DNA of 64,000 nucleotides from HGM04593 sp045661205 (GTDB taxonomy: Bacteria > Bacteroidota > Bacteroidia > Bacteroidales > Bacteroidaceae): assembly GCA_045661205.1 (NCBI GenBank), contig JAZRFE010000042.1:1-64000 (forward strand). Direction: 5' to 3'. This document shows positions 52,288 to 60,562 of this stretch, piece after piece (position 1 is the first letter of the stretch; each line of letters begins with the position of its first letter). The translations under genes were made by a program, and so were the position numbers. The notes under the pieces were generated by a model that was not told where the DNA came from, did not search any database, and saw only the letters and a program-made list of their open reading frames with translations.

Positions 52288-53268
52288 ATGAACAAAATCA
52301 TAAAATGGGGCTTCATAGGATGTGGCGAAGCTACCGAGAAGAAAAGCGGGCCGGCGTTCAACTGCGTGAAAGAATCGACAGTTGTGGCTGTCATGGGCCG
52401 CGACAAGGAAAAGACAAAGGCATATGCCAAGCGCAACAGAATATCCAAATGGTACACTGATGCACAGGAGCTTATCGACGACCCCGAGGTAAATGCCGTA
52501 TATATTGCAACGCCCCCGTCGTCGCATGCTACATTCGCAATAATGTCGATGAAAGCGGGCAAGCCGGTGTATGTAGAAAAGCCTCTTGCTGCCAACTACG
52601 AGGATTGCTCACGAATAAACAGAATATCACAAGAAACAGGCGTTCCCTGCTTCGTTGCCTACTACCGCAGATATCTGCCCTACTTCAATAAGGTGCGCGA
52701 GCTGCTGCCACGAATAGGAAAAATTCTTAACGTACAGATACGTTTCGCCGTACCCCCTCGCGACCTCGACTTCAACCGCAGCAACCTACCCTGGAGAGTA
52801 ATTCCCGACATTGCCGGCGGAGGATATTTCTACGACCTTGCCCCCCATCAGCTCGACCTGTTGCAGGAGATGTTCGGCTGCATACTCTATGCCGAAGGCT
52901 ATTCGACCAATCGTGGTGGGCTGTACAAGGCTGAAGATACTGTGAGCGCATGCTTCAAATTTGAGAGCGGAATACCCGGTTCGGGCTCGTGGTGTTTTGT
53001 AGCACACGAATCGGCACGCGAGGACCACATTGAGATATTCGGCGACAAAGGAAGTTTAAAATTCTCTGTGTTCACATTCGAGCCTATAAAACTATACAGT
53101 AGCGATGGTTATGAAGAGTTTCAGGTGCCCAACCCTCTTTATGTGCAGTTGCCTCTGATAAAAAACATCGTAGAGCACCTGCAACGACGCGGAGTGTGCA
53201 CATGCGACAGCGTAAGCGCAACACCCACCAACTGGGTGATGGACAAGATTTTAGGAAAGATAATCTAA
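52288..53268 (+). CDS. Gfo/Idh/MocA family oxidoreductase, cytosolic
   Basis: The protein has 326 residues and no signal. Rossmann motif WGFIGCGEATEK near residues 7-18, VEKPL near residue 95, and YDLAPHQLDLLQEM with the catalytic-region His near 186. Shorter than the exported relatives and with a conventional C-terminal half. It probably oxidises or isomerises a sugar or a nucleotide-sugar derivative. It is the fourth family member in the window. The stop lies 35 nt before the DUF4421 gene. Confidence 0.9.
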   Translation: MNKIIKWGFIGCGEATEKKSGPAFNCVKESTVVAVMGRDKEKTKAYAKRNRISKWYTDAQELIDDPEVNAVYIATPPSSHATFAIMSMKAGKPVYVEKPLAANYEDCSRINRISQETGVPCFVAYYRRYLPYFNKVRELLPRIGKILNVQIRFAVPPRDLDFNRSNLPWRVIPDIAGGGYFYDLAPHQLDLLQEMFGCILYAEGYSTNRGGLYKAEDTVSACFKFESGIPGSGSWCFVAHESAREDHIEIFGDKGSLKFSVFTFEPIKLYSSDGYEEFQVPNPLYVQLPLIKNIVEHLQRRGVCTCDSVSATPTNWVMDKILGKII

Positions 53269-53303
53269 ATATAAGGCTTTCACTATCCATAAAGGTATTG
53301 TAT

Positions 53304-54428
53304 ATGCCGTACAACGCAAGGAGAATAGAAAATTTTTCGATACTGACGATTCTTTTGCTGTTATTGCAACTGCCGTCAGCCGAATCGCTTGCGCAAAACG
53401 CAATACATCTTGACTCGCTGAACGTGCTCAAGTACCCGGGGTACATCATCGACTACACTCAAAAGGGAATAAAATACACCGACAAGATTATCGATAAATT
53501 TCTTGACGGCAAGGACATACGCTACAAGACTCCCAACTTGTATGTATGGCGATTTATGCTGCAATACAGCAACTACTACGAGTATTATAAATTCTCGGCA
53601 CGCAACAACCCGCAGAGTTTCACACTATCACCCGACAACAGGAACAAACTAGGGGTATATATAGGATGGAAATGGATATTTCTGGGCTGGTCGTTCAACC
53701 TCGACAGAGACAATACAAGCAAAGACTGGAACTTCAGTTTCTACACTGCCAAATTGGGTATCGACGTTTTTCACCGCAACACAGGAGAAAATTTCAGGTT
53801 AAGGAAACTTACGGGATTTAAAAACCCCGTAAGCGGGGATTATCTTGTACCTCAACAGCAACTGTTTGGCGGAATTACCGTAAAGCAGACGGGAATGAAC
53901 ATATACTATATTTTCAATAACGAAAAATTTTCATACCCCGCAGCATACAGCCAATCTACCAACCAACGCATAAGCTGTGGTTCGTTCATTTTGGGAGCCA
54001 GCTATTCGCAGCAATCGTTCAGGATGGATGTTACAAAATTCGACAACAATATTAGAGAAGCAATGCACCCTTCGCTGAATTTCAACCACATAGAGTACCA
54101 CGATTACAGCATCAACGCGGGATATACATACAATTGGGTATTTGCCAAGAATTGCCTTGCCAATATCTCGCTGACACCCGCATTGGGCTACAAACACTCG
54201 TGCGTAAAGAGCGATGAAAATCAGTCGATATTCAACAACATAAATGTGGACCTTGTCTCGCGTGCTGCGCTTGTGTACAACAACTCCCGTTGGTTTGCAG
54301 GAGTGTCGTTGGTATCGCACACATACACCTACCGCAAGAAGGCACTTTCAATCATCAACGGTTTCGGGGTGGTGAATGTGTATAGCGGCATCAATCTGTT
54401 CAGCAAAAAAGAGGAGGAGAAAAAATAA
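53304..54428 (+). CDS. DUF4421 outer-membrane protein
   Basis: The ATG at 53304 gives 374 residues and places a signal-like helix (ILTILLLLLQL) near the N-terminus; the frame is open upstream inside the previous gene. The mature protein is beta-rich: KLGVYIGWKWIFLGWSFNLD, LGIDVFHRNTGENF, MNIYYIFNNEKFSYPAAYSQS, SFILGASYSQQSF, and a terminal strand NVYSGINLF. These match DUF4421, a barrel-like family of Bacteroidetes with no known role. It follows the oxidoreductase by 35 nt. Confidence 0.85.
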   Translation: MPYNARRIENFSILTILLLLLQLPSAESLAQNAIHLDSLNVLKYPGYIIDYTQKGIKYTDKIIDKFLDGKDIRYKTPNLYVWRFMLQYSNYYEYYKFSARNNPQSFTLSPDNRNKLGVYIGWKWIFLGWSFNLDRDNTSKDWNFSFYTAKLGIDVFHRNTGENFRLRKLTGFKNPVSGDYLVPQQQLFGGITVKQTGMNIYYIFNNEKFSYPAAYSQSTNQRISCGSFILGASYSQQSFRMDVTKFDNNIREAMHPSLNFNHIEYHDYSINAGYTYNWVFAKNCLANISLTPALGYKHSCVKSDENQSIFNNINVDLVSRAALVYNNSRWFAGVSLVSHTYTYRKKALSIINGFGVVNVYSGINLFSKKEEEKK

Positions 54429-54467
54429 AAAAATGGCTACCATAAAAAAGGCAGCCACATAACAAGT

Positions 54468-54537
54468 ACACCTGTAGGGAATCGAACCCTAATCTGAAGA
54501 ACCGGAATCTTCCATTCTATCCATTGAACTACAGATG
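54468..54537 (-). tRNA. tRNA-Arg (CCG)
   Basis: A complete cloverleaf on the minus strand with acceptor CATCTGT/ACAGGTG (one T-G), anticodon stem GAAGA/TCTTC and loop TTCCGGT (anticodon CCG), T-loop TTCGATT. No CCA is encoded. It is preceded by tandem promoter-bearing repeats (54555-54730). Confidence 0.93.
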
Positions 54538-54554
54538 CATATTTCACGTAAAGT

Positions 54555-54734
54555 GCAAAGGTACAAACAAGCGAGCAATATAAATAAAAGGCTTGCTTTT
54601 ATATTTTACAGCGAGCGCAGTGTACTTTCGCGTTACTACGCAAAGGTACAAACAAGCGAGCAAATAAATTAAAGCTTGCTTGTTTTTTACAGCGAGCGCA
54701 GTGTACCTTCGCGTGCAACGCAAAGGTACAAACA
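54555..54734 (-). repeat. Tandem promoter-bearing hairpin repeats upstream of tRNA-Arg
   Basis: GCAAAGGTACA occurs at 54555, 54640 and 54720; on the minus strand each reads TACCTTTGC, the -7 consensus. Two full units (about 85 and 80 bp) end in TGTACTTTCGC and TGTACCTTCGC, which are near inverse complements of the unit start. Inner stems differ between units (AATATAAA/TTTATATT; AACAAGC/GCTTGTT), but cores GCGAGC and ACAGCGAGCGCAG are conserved. The third copy is partial. Confidence 0.75.
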
Positions 54735-54802
54735 AAAACGTGCTTTTTGAAGTATTTTCACAAGAAAATCCCCTTTTTTATCTTTATTTAATAACAAAAT
54801 GC

Positions 54803-54810
54803 TATATTTG
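54803..54810 (+). promoter_or_regulatory. -7 element for the NapHG-like/aldo-keto reductase operon
   Basis: TATATTTG matches TAnnTTTG about 94-101 nt before the start at 54904. No clear -33. Confidence 0.5.
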
Positions 54811-54903
54811 CGTAATGTGCAGATATGGTGCGCATGGCTATTAACTGCAAGAGCCAACACACGTTTAACACACACTTGAAAAAAAATAAAACCATTAAAT
54901 ATC

Positions 54904-56379
54904 ATGTTGCGAAAATTAAGAATAGGATTGGCGGCAATCTTCTACGCCGCAATTACGTTGCTGTTCCTCGATTTTACGGGAACTACACATAAAGACCTTG
55001 GATGGATGGCAAAAATCCAATTTTTGCCGGCTCTGTTGGCTACAAATGTTGCCATTGTCATTGTGTTAATAGTTTTGACATTGCTATTGGGCAGAGTGTA
55101 CTGCTCGATTATTTGTCCGCTTGGAGTGATGCAGGACATCATCGGATTTTTCGGACGCAAGAGCCGCAAGAACCGTTACAGCTATTCCCCTGCAAAAAAC
55201 ATTCTTCGCTACACGATATTGGTGCTGTTCATCGCTGCAATGGTAGCAGGAGTAGGCTCGGCAGTGGCTCTGCTCGCCCCTTACAGTGCATATGGTCGCA
55301 TTGCACAAAACTTGCTGTCGCCGCTGTGGATTACAGGTAACAATGTACTTGCCTACTTTGCCGAGAGAGCCGACAGCTATGCGTTCTACACTGCACCTGT
55401 ATGGATAAGAAGCATCGCCACATTCTCGGTGGCTGCCGCGACATTGGTGATTATCGCAATACTCGCGTGGCGCGGAGGAAGAACATATTGCAACACCATC
55501 TGCCCCGTTGGAACATTCTTGGGAGTATTGTCGCGCTTCTCGCTGTTGCGCCCCACGATAGACACTGCAAAGTGTAACGGTTGCGGACTTTGCGCACGAG
55601 GTTGCAAGGCGTCGTGCATCGACAGCAAGAGCCATACTATCGACTACAGCCGTTGTGTTGCCTGCATGGACTGTCTGGAAAACTGCAAGAAGGATGCTAT
55701 AACATACACTTATAAAAGAGCGAAAGCCGGCAACGAGGCAAAGGAGAGCGACGCATCGCGTCGCAGTTTCCTGTCGATAGCCACTATCTTTGCGGCAGGC
55801 ACCATCGCCAAGGCCGAGGAAAAGAAGATGAAGGCAGGCCTTGCTATTATCGAGGAGAAAAAAGTGCCCGAACGCGAGACACGCATCGTACCCCCCGGAG
55901 CACAAAGCGTGCGTAACCTTGCCAACCGCTGCACCGCCTGTCAGTTGTGTGTATCGGTGTGCCCCAACGAGGTGTTGCGCCCATCAAACAACATCGCAAC
56001 ATTGATGCAACCCGAAATGTCATACGAGAGAGGCTACTGCCGTCCCGAGTGTACAAAGTGCAGCGAGGTGTGTCCCACAGGAGCTATACGTTTGATAACC
56101 AAAGAAGAGAAGTCGGCTACTCAGATTGGTCATGCGGTGGTAATACGCGAAAACTGTGTCGCAGTTACCGACAAGGTTTCATGCGGCAACTGCGAACGCC
56201 ACTGTCCTGTGGGAGCAATAACAATGGTTCTCTCGAACCCCGAGGACAAATCATCTCCCAAAGTGCCGGTGGTGAACGTAGAGCGTTGCATTGGCTGCGG
56301 AGCATGTGAGAACTTGTGCCCGGCACGTCCGCTGAGCGCAATATATGTAGAGGGACACGTCACACATAGAACTATCTAA
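54904..56379 (+). CDS. NapH/NapG-like membrane ferredoxin fusion with internal twin-arginine motif
   Basis: The protein has 491 residues. The N-terminal half has about four membrane helices and NapH-type cysteine motifs (CSIICPLG, CNTICPVG), then two [4Fe-4S] motifs (CNGCGLCARGC, CVACMDCLENC). Residues 285-290 read SRRSFL, followed by a hydrophobic stretch (SIATIFAAGTIA): a Tat-like signal inside the protein. The C-terminal half is NapG-like with four cluster motifs (CTACQLCVSVC, CTKCSEVC, CGNCERHC, CIGCGACENLC). The topology fits two cytosolic clusters, then a Tat-inserted helix and four periplasmic clusters. It probably moves electrons across or along the membrane to the exported reductase that follows 12 nt later. 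Confidence 0.88.
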   Translation: MLRKLRIGLAAIFYAAITLLFLDFTGTTHKDLGWMAKIQFLPALLATNVAIVIVLIVLTLLLGRVYCSIICPLGVMQDIIGFFGRKSRKNRYSYSPAKNILRYTILVLFIAAMVAGVGSAVALLAPYSAYGRIAQNLLSPLWITGNNVLAYFAERADSYAFYTAPVWIRSIATFSVAAATLVIIAILAWRGGRTYCNTICPVGTFLGVLSRFSLLRPTIDTAKCNGCGLCARGCKASCIDSKSHTIDYSRCVACMDCLENCKKDAITYTYKRAKAGNEAKESDASRRSFLSIATIFAAGTIAKAEEKKMKAGLAIIEEKKVPERETRIVPPGAQSVRNLANRCTACQLCVSVCPNEVLRPSNNIATLMQPEMSYERGYCRPECTKCSEVCPTGAIRLITKEEKSATQIGHAVVIRENCVAVTDKVSCGNCERHCPVGAITMVLSNPEDKSSPKVPVVNVERCIGCGACENLCPARPLSAIYVEGHVTHRTI

Positions 56380-56391
56380 AAAACGAGTATC

Positions 56392-57819
56392 ATGGAAAAC
56401 AACAAAAATATCAACCGCCGCGACTTTCTCAAACGTTTGAACGCAGCAACAGCTGCCATCGGCGGAGCATCATTGATGGGATGCGGTAAGGCTACCACAA
56501 CATCTGCCACCGAGACATCAAAAAAGGAGAAGAGCGGAGGTATGACCTATCGCACAACACCCACCACCGGCGACAAAGTGTCGTTGTTGGGTTACGGCTG
56601 TCTGCGTTGGTTCTCGCTGCGCGACAAGGAGACAGGCATCATAGACCAGGAGGGTGTGAACGAGCTTGTGGACTATGCAATCGCTCATGGTGTGAACTAT
56701 TTTGATACAGCCCCCGTATATTGCGACGGAGAGTGTGAACGCGTAACGGGTATTGCGCTTAACCGCCACCCGAGAGACAAATTCTTTATCGCTGCGAAAA
56801 TATCCAATCTGTCACCCCATCAGTGGAGTCGCGAAGAGACATTGAAGATGTACGAGAACTCGTTCAAGGAGTTGAACATGGACTACATCGATTATCTGCT
56901 GCTGCATGGCGTGGGCATGGGTAAAGGCATAGAGGAGTTCGAGGCACGATTCATTAACAACGGTGTACTCGACGACCTCGTAGAGGACCGCAAGAAGGGC
57001 CGCATACGTAACCTCGGTTGGTCGTTCCACGGCGATGTGAAACTGTTCGACCACCTGCTGAAACTGCACGACGAGGGCAAATACAAATGGGATTTTGCAC
57101 AAATTCAGCTTAACTACGTCGATTGGAGACATGCCCAAGAGGAGCATTCGCGTAACATTAATGCCGAATACCTCTACGGCGAGTTGGAGAAACGCGGTAT
57201 TCCGGCAGTAATCATGGAGCCGCTGCTCGGTGGCCGTCTCTCGAATGTTCCCGACCACATTGCGCTGCAACTGAAGGAGCGTCGCCCCGACATGTCAATA
57301 GCCTCATGGGCTTTCCGTTTCGCCGGCACACGCCCCGGCATCCTCTCGGTGCTCAGCGGTATGCCTTACATGGAGCACTTGAAAGAAAACGTGGAGACAT
57401 TCTCGCCCATAGAGCCGCTGACACAGGAGGATATGGATTTCCTCGACTCTACTGCCCAGCAGCTTCTGCGCTACCCCACAATTCCTTGCAACGACTGCAA
57501 ATATTGCATGCCGTGCCCCTATGGTCTCGATATTCCGGGAATTTTGCAACACTTCAACAAGTGTATCAACGAGGGTAGAATGCCTCTTACATCGCAAGAC
57601 CCCACCTATCGCGAGGCTCGACGTGCTTTCCTCATTGGCTACGACCGCTCGGTGCCCAAGCTACGACAGGCCGACCACTGCATTGGGTGTAACAAATGTA
57701 CACAGCACTGTCCGCAGAATATAAACATCCCGCGTCAGATGAAACGAATAGACCGTTTCGTGGAGGACTTGAAACAGGAGCGCGAGTTTGACAAGACAAC
57801 ATATATTTGGATGAGATAG
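56392..57819 (+). CDS. Tat-exported aldo/keto reductase with ferredoxin domain, probable lipoprotein
   Basis: The protein has 475 residues. NRRDFLK at 8-14 is a Tat motif; SLMGC with Cys31 is a lipobox. The aldo/keto reductase barrel shows NYFDTAPVYCDGE (Asp, Tyr), FIAAKIS (Lys) and DYLLLHGVG (His). The C-terminus has two cluster-type Cys motifs (CNDCKYCMPCPYG and CIGCNKCTQHCP). Such Fe-S aldo/keto reductases are common in anaerobes, but most are cytosolic; this one is exported. Electrons could come from the NapHG-like protein encoded 12 nt upstream. The natural carbonyl substrate is unknown. Confidence 0.9.
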   Translation: MENNKNINRRDFLKRLNAATAAIGGASLMGCGKATTTSATETSKKEKSGGMTYRTTPTTGDKVSLLGYGCLRWFSLRDKETGIIDQEGVNELVDYAIAHGVNYFDTAPVYCDGECERVTGIALNRHPRDKFFIAAKISNLSPHQWSREETLKMYENSFKELNMDYIDYLLLHGVGMGKGIEEFEARFINNGVLDDLVEDRKKGRIRNLGWSFHGDVKLFDHLLKLHDEGKYKWDFAQIQLNYVDWRHAQEEHSRNINAEYLYGELEKRGIPAVIMEPLLGGRLSNVPDHIALQLKERRPDMSIASWAFRFAGTRPGILSVLSGMPYMEHLKENVETFSPIEPLTQEDMDFLDSTAQQLLRYPTIPCNDCKYCMPCPYGLDIPGILQHFNKCINEGRMPLTSQDPTYREARRAFLIGYDRSVPKLRQADHCIGCNKCTQHCPQNINIPRQMKRIDRFVEDLKQEREFDKTTYIWMR

Positions 57820-57822
57820 GTA

Positions 57823-57999
57823 TCACAGGCGGTTTGCACTATTTTTAAATAATATAGGCTGCGCCTCGGGAGAAAAAATAAGTAAGCAGATTTTTAATCA
57901 CAGACGGTTTGCACTATATTTTAATAAAATAGGCGGCACCTCGGGAGAAAAAAAATAAGTAAACTTATTTTGTTCTCCACTCGGTTTGCACTATTTTTG
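57823..57999 (+). repeat. Tandem ~75-bp repeats ending in the asnA promoter
   Basis: Unit 1 (57823-57897) and unit 2 (57898 to about 57963) share CGGTTTGCACTAT, a T/A-rich spacer, ATAGGC, CCTCGGGAGAAAAAA and AATAAGTAA. A third, partial unit (from about 57979) repeats CGGTTTGCACTATTTTT. Only this last one keeps a complete -7 element. Confidence 0.75.
57969..57999 (+). promoter_or_regulatory. Promoter of asnA
   Basis: TTTG (57969-57972) and TATTTTTG (57992-57999) are separated by 19 nt, the ideal spacing. The leader is about 35 nt. Confidence 0.75.
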
Positions 58000-58040
58000 C
58001 AAACTGAATAAACACGAAACAGTTTCATATACAAACAAAG

Positions 58041-59078
58041 ATGAAAATATTTGATTTACCCGAAACATACACTCCCCTGCTCGACCTGAAACAGACCGAG
58101 CTGGCAATCAAACAAATAAAAGAGACTTTTCAGAATAATCTCTCTTCGACTCTGCGCCTTAGACGCGTCACTGCACCGCTCTTCGTATTGAGAGGAACAG
58201 GACTCAACGACGACCTCAATGGCGTGGAGGATGCGGTAAATTTCCCCATAAAAGATATGAACGGTGCTGTCGCCGAGGTTGTTCACTCGCTTGCGAAATG
58301 GAAACGTGTGACACTCGCCGACTACGAGATAAAAGAGGGTCATGGTATCTACACCGACATGAATGCTATTCGTGCCGACGAGGAACTTGACAACCTCCAC
58401 TCACTCTACGTGGACCAGTGGGACTGGGAACGTGTAATCACTGCCGAGGATCGCAACGTCGCTTTCTTACGTCAGATTGTCGAGGACATCTACTCGGCAA
58501 TCATCCGCACAGAGTACACACTCTGCGAATACTACCCCACACTGAAGCCCATGTTGCCCTCGAAGATACACTTTATCCACTCCGAGGAGTTGCGCCGTCT
58601 CTACCCCGACATGACTCCCAAAGAGCGCGAGAATGCTATCACCAAAGAGCACAAGGCTGTGTTTATCATTGGCATCGGCGGAGAGCTGGGCGATGGCACA
58701 CGCCACGACAACCGCGCACCTGACTACGACGATTACAGCACACCCAACGAAGAGGGATTCTACGGACTTAACGGTGATATGTTCATCTGGTCGCCTGTGT
58801 TGGGTTGCGCAATAGAGCTGTCGTCGATGGGTATTCGCGTGGACAAGAAAGCACTGCTGCATCAGCTTGAGATTTCGGGAAAAGAGGAGCGCAAAGAGCT
58901 CTATTTCCACCGCCGTCTGCTCGATGGTACTCTGCCTCTCTCAATAGGTGGTGGTTTGGGACAGTCGCGCTTGTGTATGCTGTTGCTGCACAAGGCACAC
59001 ATCGGCGAGATTCAGGCAAGTATATGGCCTCAGGAGATGCGCGACGAGTGCAAAAAGATTGGTATTCCCTTAATCTAA
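58041..59078 (+). CDS. asnA: Aspartate-ammonia ligase AsnA
   Basis: The protein has 345 residues, close to E. coli AsnA (330). It forms asparagine from aspartate, ammonia and ATP. The aaRS-like class II fold is visible: GLNDDLNGVEDAV, VHSLAKWKR, GIYTDMNAIRADE, DNLHSLYVDQWDWE (a signature of the family), and SIGGGLGQSRLCMLLL (motif 3-like Arg). It is followed after nine bases by ung, so the two are probably one transcript. Its promoter is the last copy of a tandem repeat. Confidence 0.96.
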   Translation: MKIFDLPETYTPLLDLKQTELAIKQIKETFQNNLSSTLRLRRVTAPLFVLRGTGLNDDLNGVEDAVNFPIKDMNGAVAEVVHSLAKWKRVTLADYEIKEGHGIYTDMNAIRADEELDNLHSLYVDQWDWERVITAEDRNVAFLRQIVEDIYSAIIRTEYTLCEYYPTLKPMLPSKIHFIHSEELRRLYPDMTPKERENAITKEHKAVFIIGIGGELGDGTRHDNRAPDYDDYSTPNEEGFYGLNGDMFIWSPVLGCAIELSSMGIRVDKKALLHQLEISGKEERKELYFHRRLLDGTLPLSIGGGLGQSRLCMLLLHKAHIGEIQASIWPQEMRDECKKIGIPLI

Positions 59079-59087
59079 GAAGCATCT

Positions 59088-59750
59088 ATGGATGTAAAGA
59101 TAGAAGAGAGCTGGAAAGAGGTGTTGGGCACGGAGTTTGAAAAGCCCTACTTTGCCAAACTGACGGAATTTGTCCGCAACGAATATTCGTCAGGCACTGT
59201 CTATCCCCCGGCAAAGCTCATCTTCAATGCATTCGACCACTGCCCATTCGATAAAGTGAAGGTGGTTATCATCGGACAGGATCCCTATCATGGTGCGGGA
59301 CAAGCCAACGGTCTTTGTTTCTCGGTAAACAAAGGGATTGCCATGCCCCCATCGCTCGTGAATATCTTCAAAGAGATTGCAGCGGACACAGGCAAGCCCA
59401 TGCCCACCGATGGCGACCTCACCCGATGGAGCGACCAGGGAGTGCTGCTGCTGAACGCCACACTGACGGTGCGCGCTGGAAATGCGGGTTCGCATCAACG
59501 TCGCGGATGGGAGGAGTTTACCGATGCTGCGATACGTATTCTTGCAGAGAAACGCGAGAATCTTGTTTTTATTCTTTGGGGTAGTTATGCACAGCGCAAG
59601 GGTGCGTTCATCGATAGAAACAAGCATTTGGTATTGACGTCGCCACACCCATCGCCTCTATCTGCGTATGCGGGTTTCTTTGGTAATCATCATTTTACGC
59701 TGACGAATGATTTTCTTGTAAAGAATGGCAAAGAGCCTATTGATTGGTAG
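59088..59750 (+). CDS. ung: Uracil-DNA glycosylase
   Basis: The protein has 220 residues, a typical family 1 enzyme. The water-activating motif GQDPYHGAGQANG contains the catalytic Asp near residue 65. LLLNATLTV (uracil-recognition strand), FILWGSYAQRKG and HPSPLSAYAGFFG (catalytic His, DNA intercalation loop) follow. It removes uracil from DNA. It is downstream of asnA with nine bases between. A short stem TTGGCT/AGCCAA at about 59776 may end the transcript. Confidence 0.96.
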   Translation: MDVKIEESWKEVLGTEFEKPYFAKLTEFVRNEYSSGTVYPPAKLIFNAFDHCPFDKVKVVIIGQDPYHGAGQANGLCFSVNKGIAMPPSLVNIFKEIAADTGKPMPTDGDLTRWSDQGVLLLNATLTVRAGNAGSHQRRGWEEFTDAAIRILAEKRENLVFILWGSYAQRKGAFIDRNKHLVLTSPHPSPLSAYAGFFGNHHFTLTNDFLVKNGKEPIDW

Positions 59751-59807
59751 TTATTTAGACATTAACCGTTAGATTTTGGCTTTTAGCCAATAGCCAACAA
59801 CTAATAA

Positions 59808-59841
59808 CAAAAAACTCCGCAGCAGAAAAACTGCTGCGGAG
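59808..59841 (-). terminator. Terminator of the dnaE-trxA transcript
   Basis: The 11-bp stem CTCCGCAGCAG/CTGCTGCGGAG with a 5-nt loop is followed on the minus strand by seven T-type bases (A-run 59808-59814 on the plus strand). Confidence 0.9.
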
Positions 59842-59865
59842 AGTGTATTAGATAGGAAATAAAGA

Positions 59866-60201
59866 CTACTCCTCATCCTCGTCAATGGCACCACAATAAG
59901 CAAGTTCACCCTCGACTACAAAGAAAAGCTCCTCGGGATCGTACTCTCCAATGCCATCTTTCTTTGCCTCTTTAGCAACATACTGTGCAATGGCATCAAT
60001 ATCTATCTCTATGTAACCATCGGGGTCGCCCTGCGACTCGAAGACACCACTCTTGTCGTAGTAGTCGTATATAGTATCAAGAAAATAGTAAAACTCATCG
60101 TCGCTGAACTTCTCTTTCAGGTCCTGCGGCAAACGCTGACGGATATACTCGATGGTTTTCTCATCATCCATATCCTCTTTGTTGAATTCGTCGTTCTGCA
60201 T
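59866..60201 (-). CDS. Small acidic protein of unknown function
   Basis: The protein has 111 residues with no signal or membrane segment. It is strongly acidic (many Asp/Glu, ending DEDEE) and mainly helical, with aromatic residues in a DEFYYFLDTIYDYYD segment. A Cys near residue 104 is the only one. I do not recognise a described family. It lies 26 nt downstream of trxA on the same strand, ahead of a strong terminator, so it is the last gene of the dnaE-trxA transcript. The function is unknown. Confidence 0.75.
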   Translation of the reverse strand: MQNDEFNKEDMDDEKTIEYIRQRLPQDLKEKFSDDEFYYFLDTIYDYYDKSGVFESQGDPDGYIEIDIDAIAQYVAKEAKKDGIGEYDPEELFFVVEGELAYCGAIDEDEE

Positions 60202-60227
60202 GGTTCTTTAAATTTTTATTGTTTATA

Positions 60228-60542
60228 CTAAAGAAGTTTCTCGAATTTCTCTTTGATTGCAGCCTTTGACATTGAGCCTACGAACTTATCTACAACCGCA
60301 CCGTTCTTGATGAAAAGCACTGTGGGTACAGACATAATACCATATTCGTCGGTAAGATCTACCGCCTCTTCGATGTTGCATTTACCAACAATGACACGAC
60401 CATCGTACTCCTCGGCAAGTTCGGCGAGAGAGGGAGCTATCTGACGACAAGGACCGCACCATGTAGCCCAAAAATCGAGCACCAAAGGAAGTTCCGATGC
60501 TAAAAACTCTTTTGAGTTGTTGTCTGTTACTGTAATTTCCAT
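60228..60542 (-). CDS. trxA: Thioredoxin
   Basis: The protein has 104 residues. The active site WCGPC is in DFWATWCGPCRQIAP near residues 29-36, and the cis-Pro motif VPTVLFIKNG follows. It reduces protein disulfides in the cytosol, for example those of ribonucleotide reductase. It lies 20 nt downstream of dnaE on the minus strand, a plausible single transcript with the small acidic protein gene. Confidence 0.95.
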   Translation of the reverse strand: MEITVTDNNSKEFLASELPLVLDFWATWCGPCRQIAPSLAELAEEYDGRVIVGKCNIEEAVDLTDEYGIMSVPTVLFIKNGAVVDKFVGSMSKAAIKEKFEKLL

Positions 60543-60562
60543 AGTTCTAACTATTTATGTTA

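Noticed and set aside
54429..54903. A small coding gene in the repeats upstream of tRNA-Arg
   Set aside because: The short open frames follow the repeat unit and give repetitive translations without a start context. The promoter and hairpin reading explains the sequence better.
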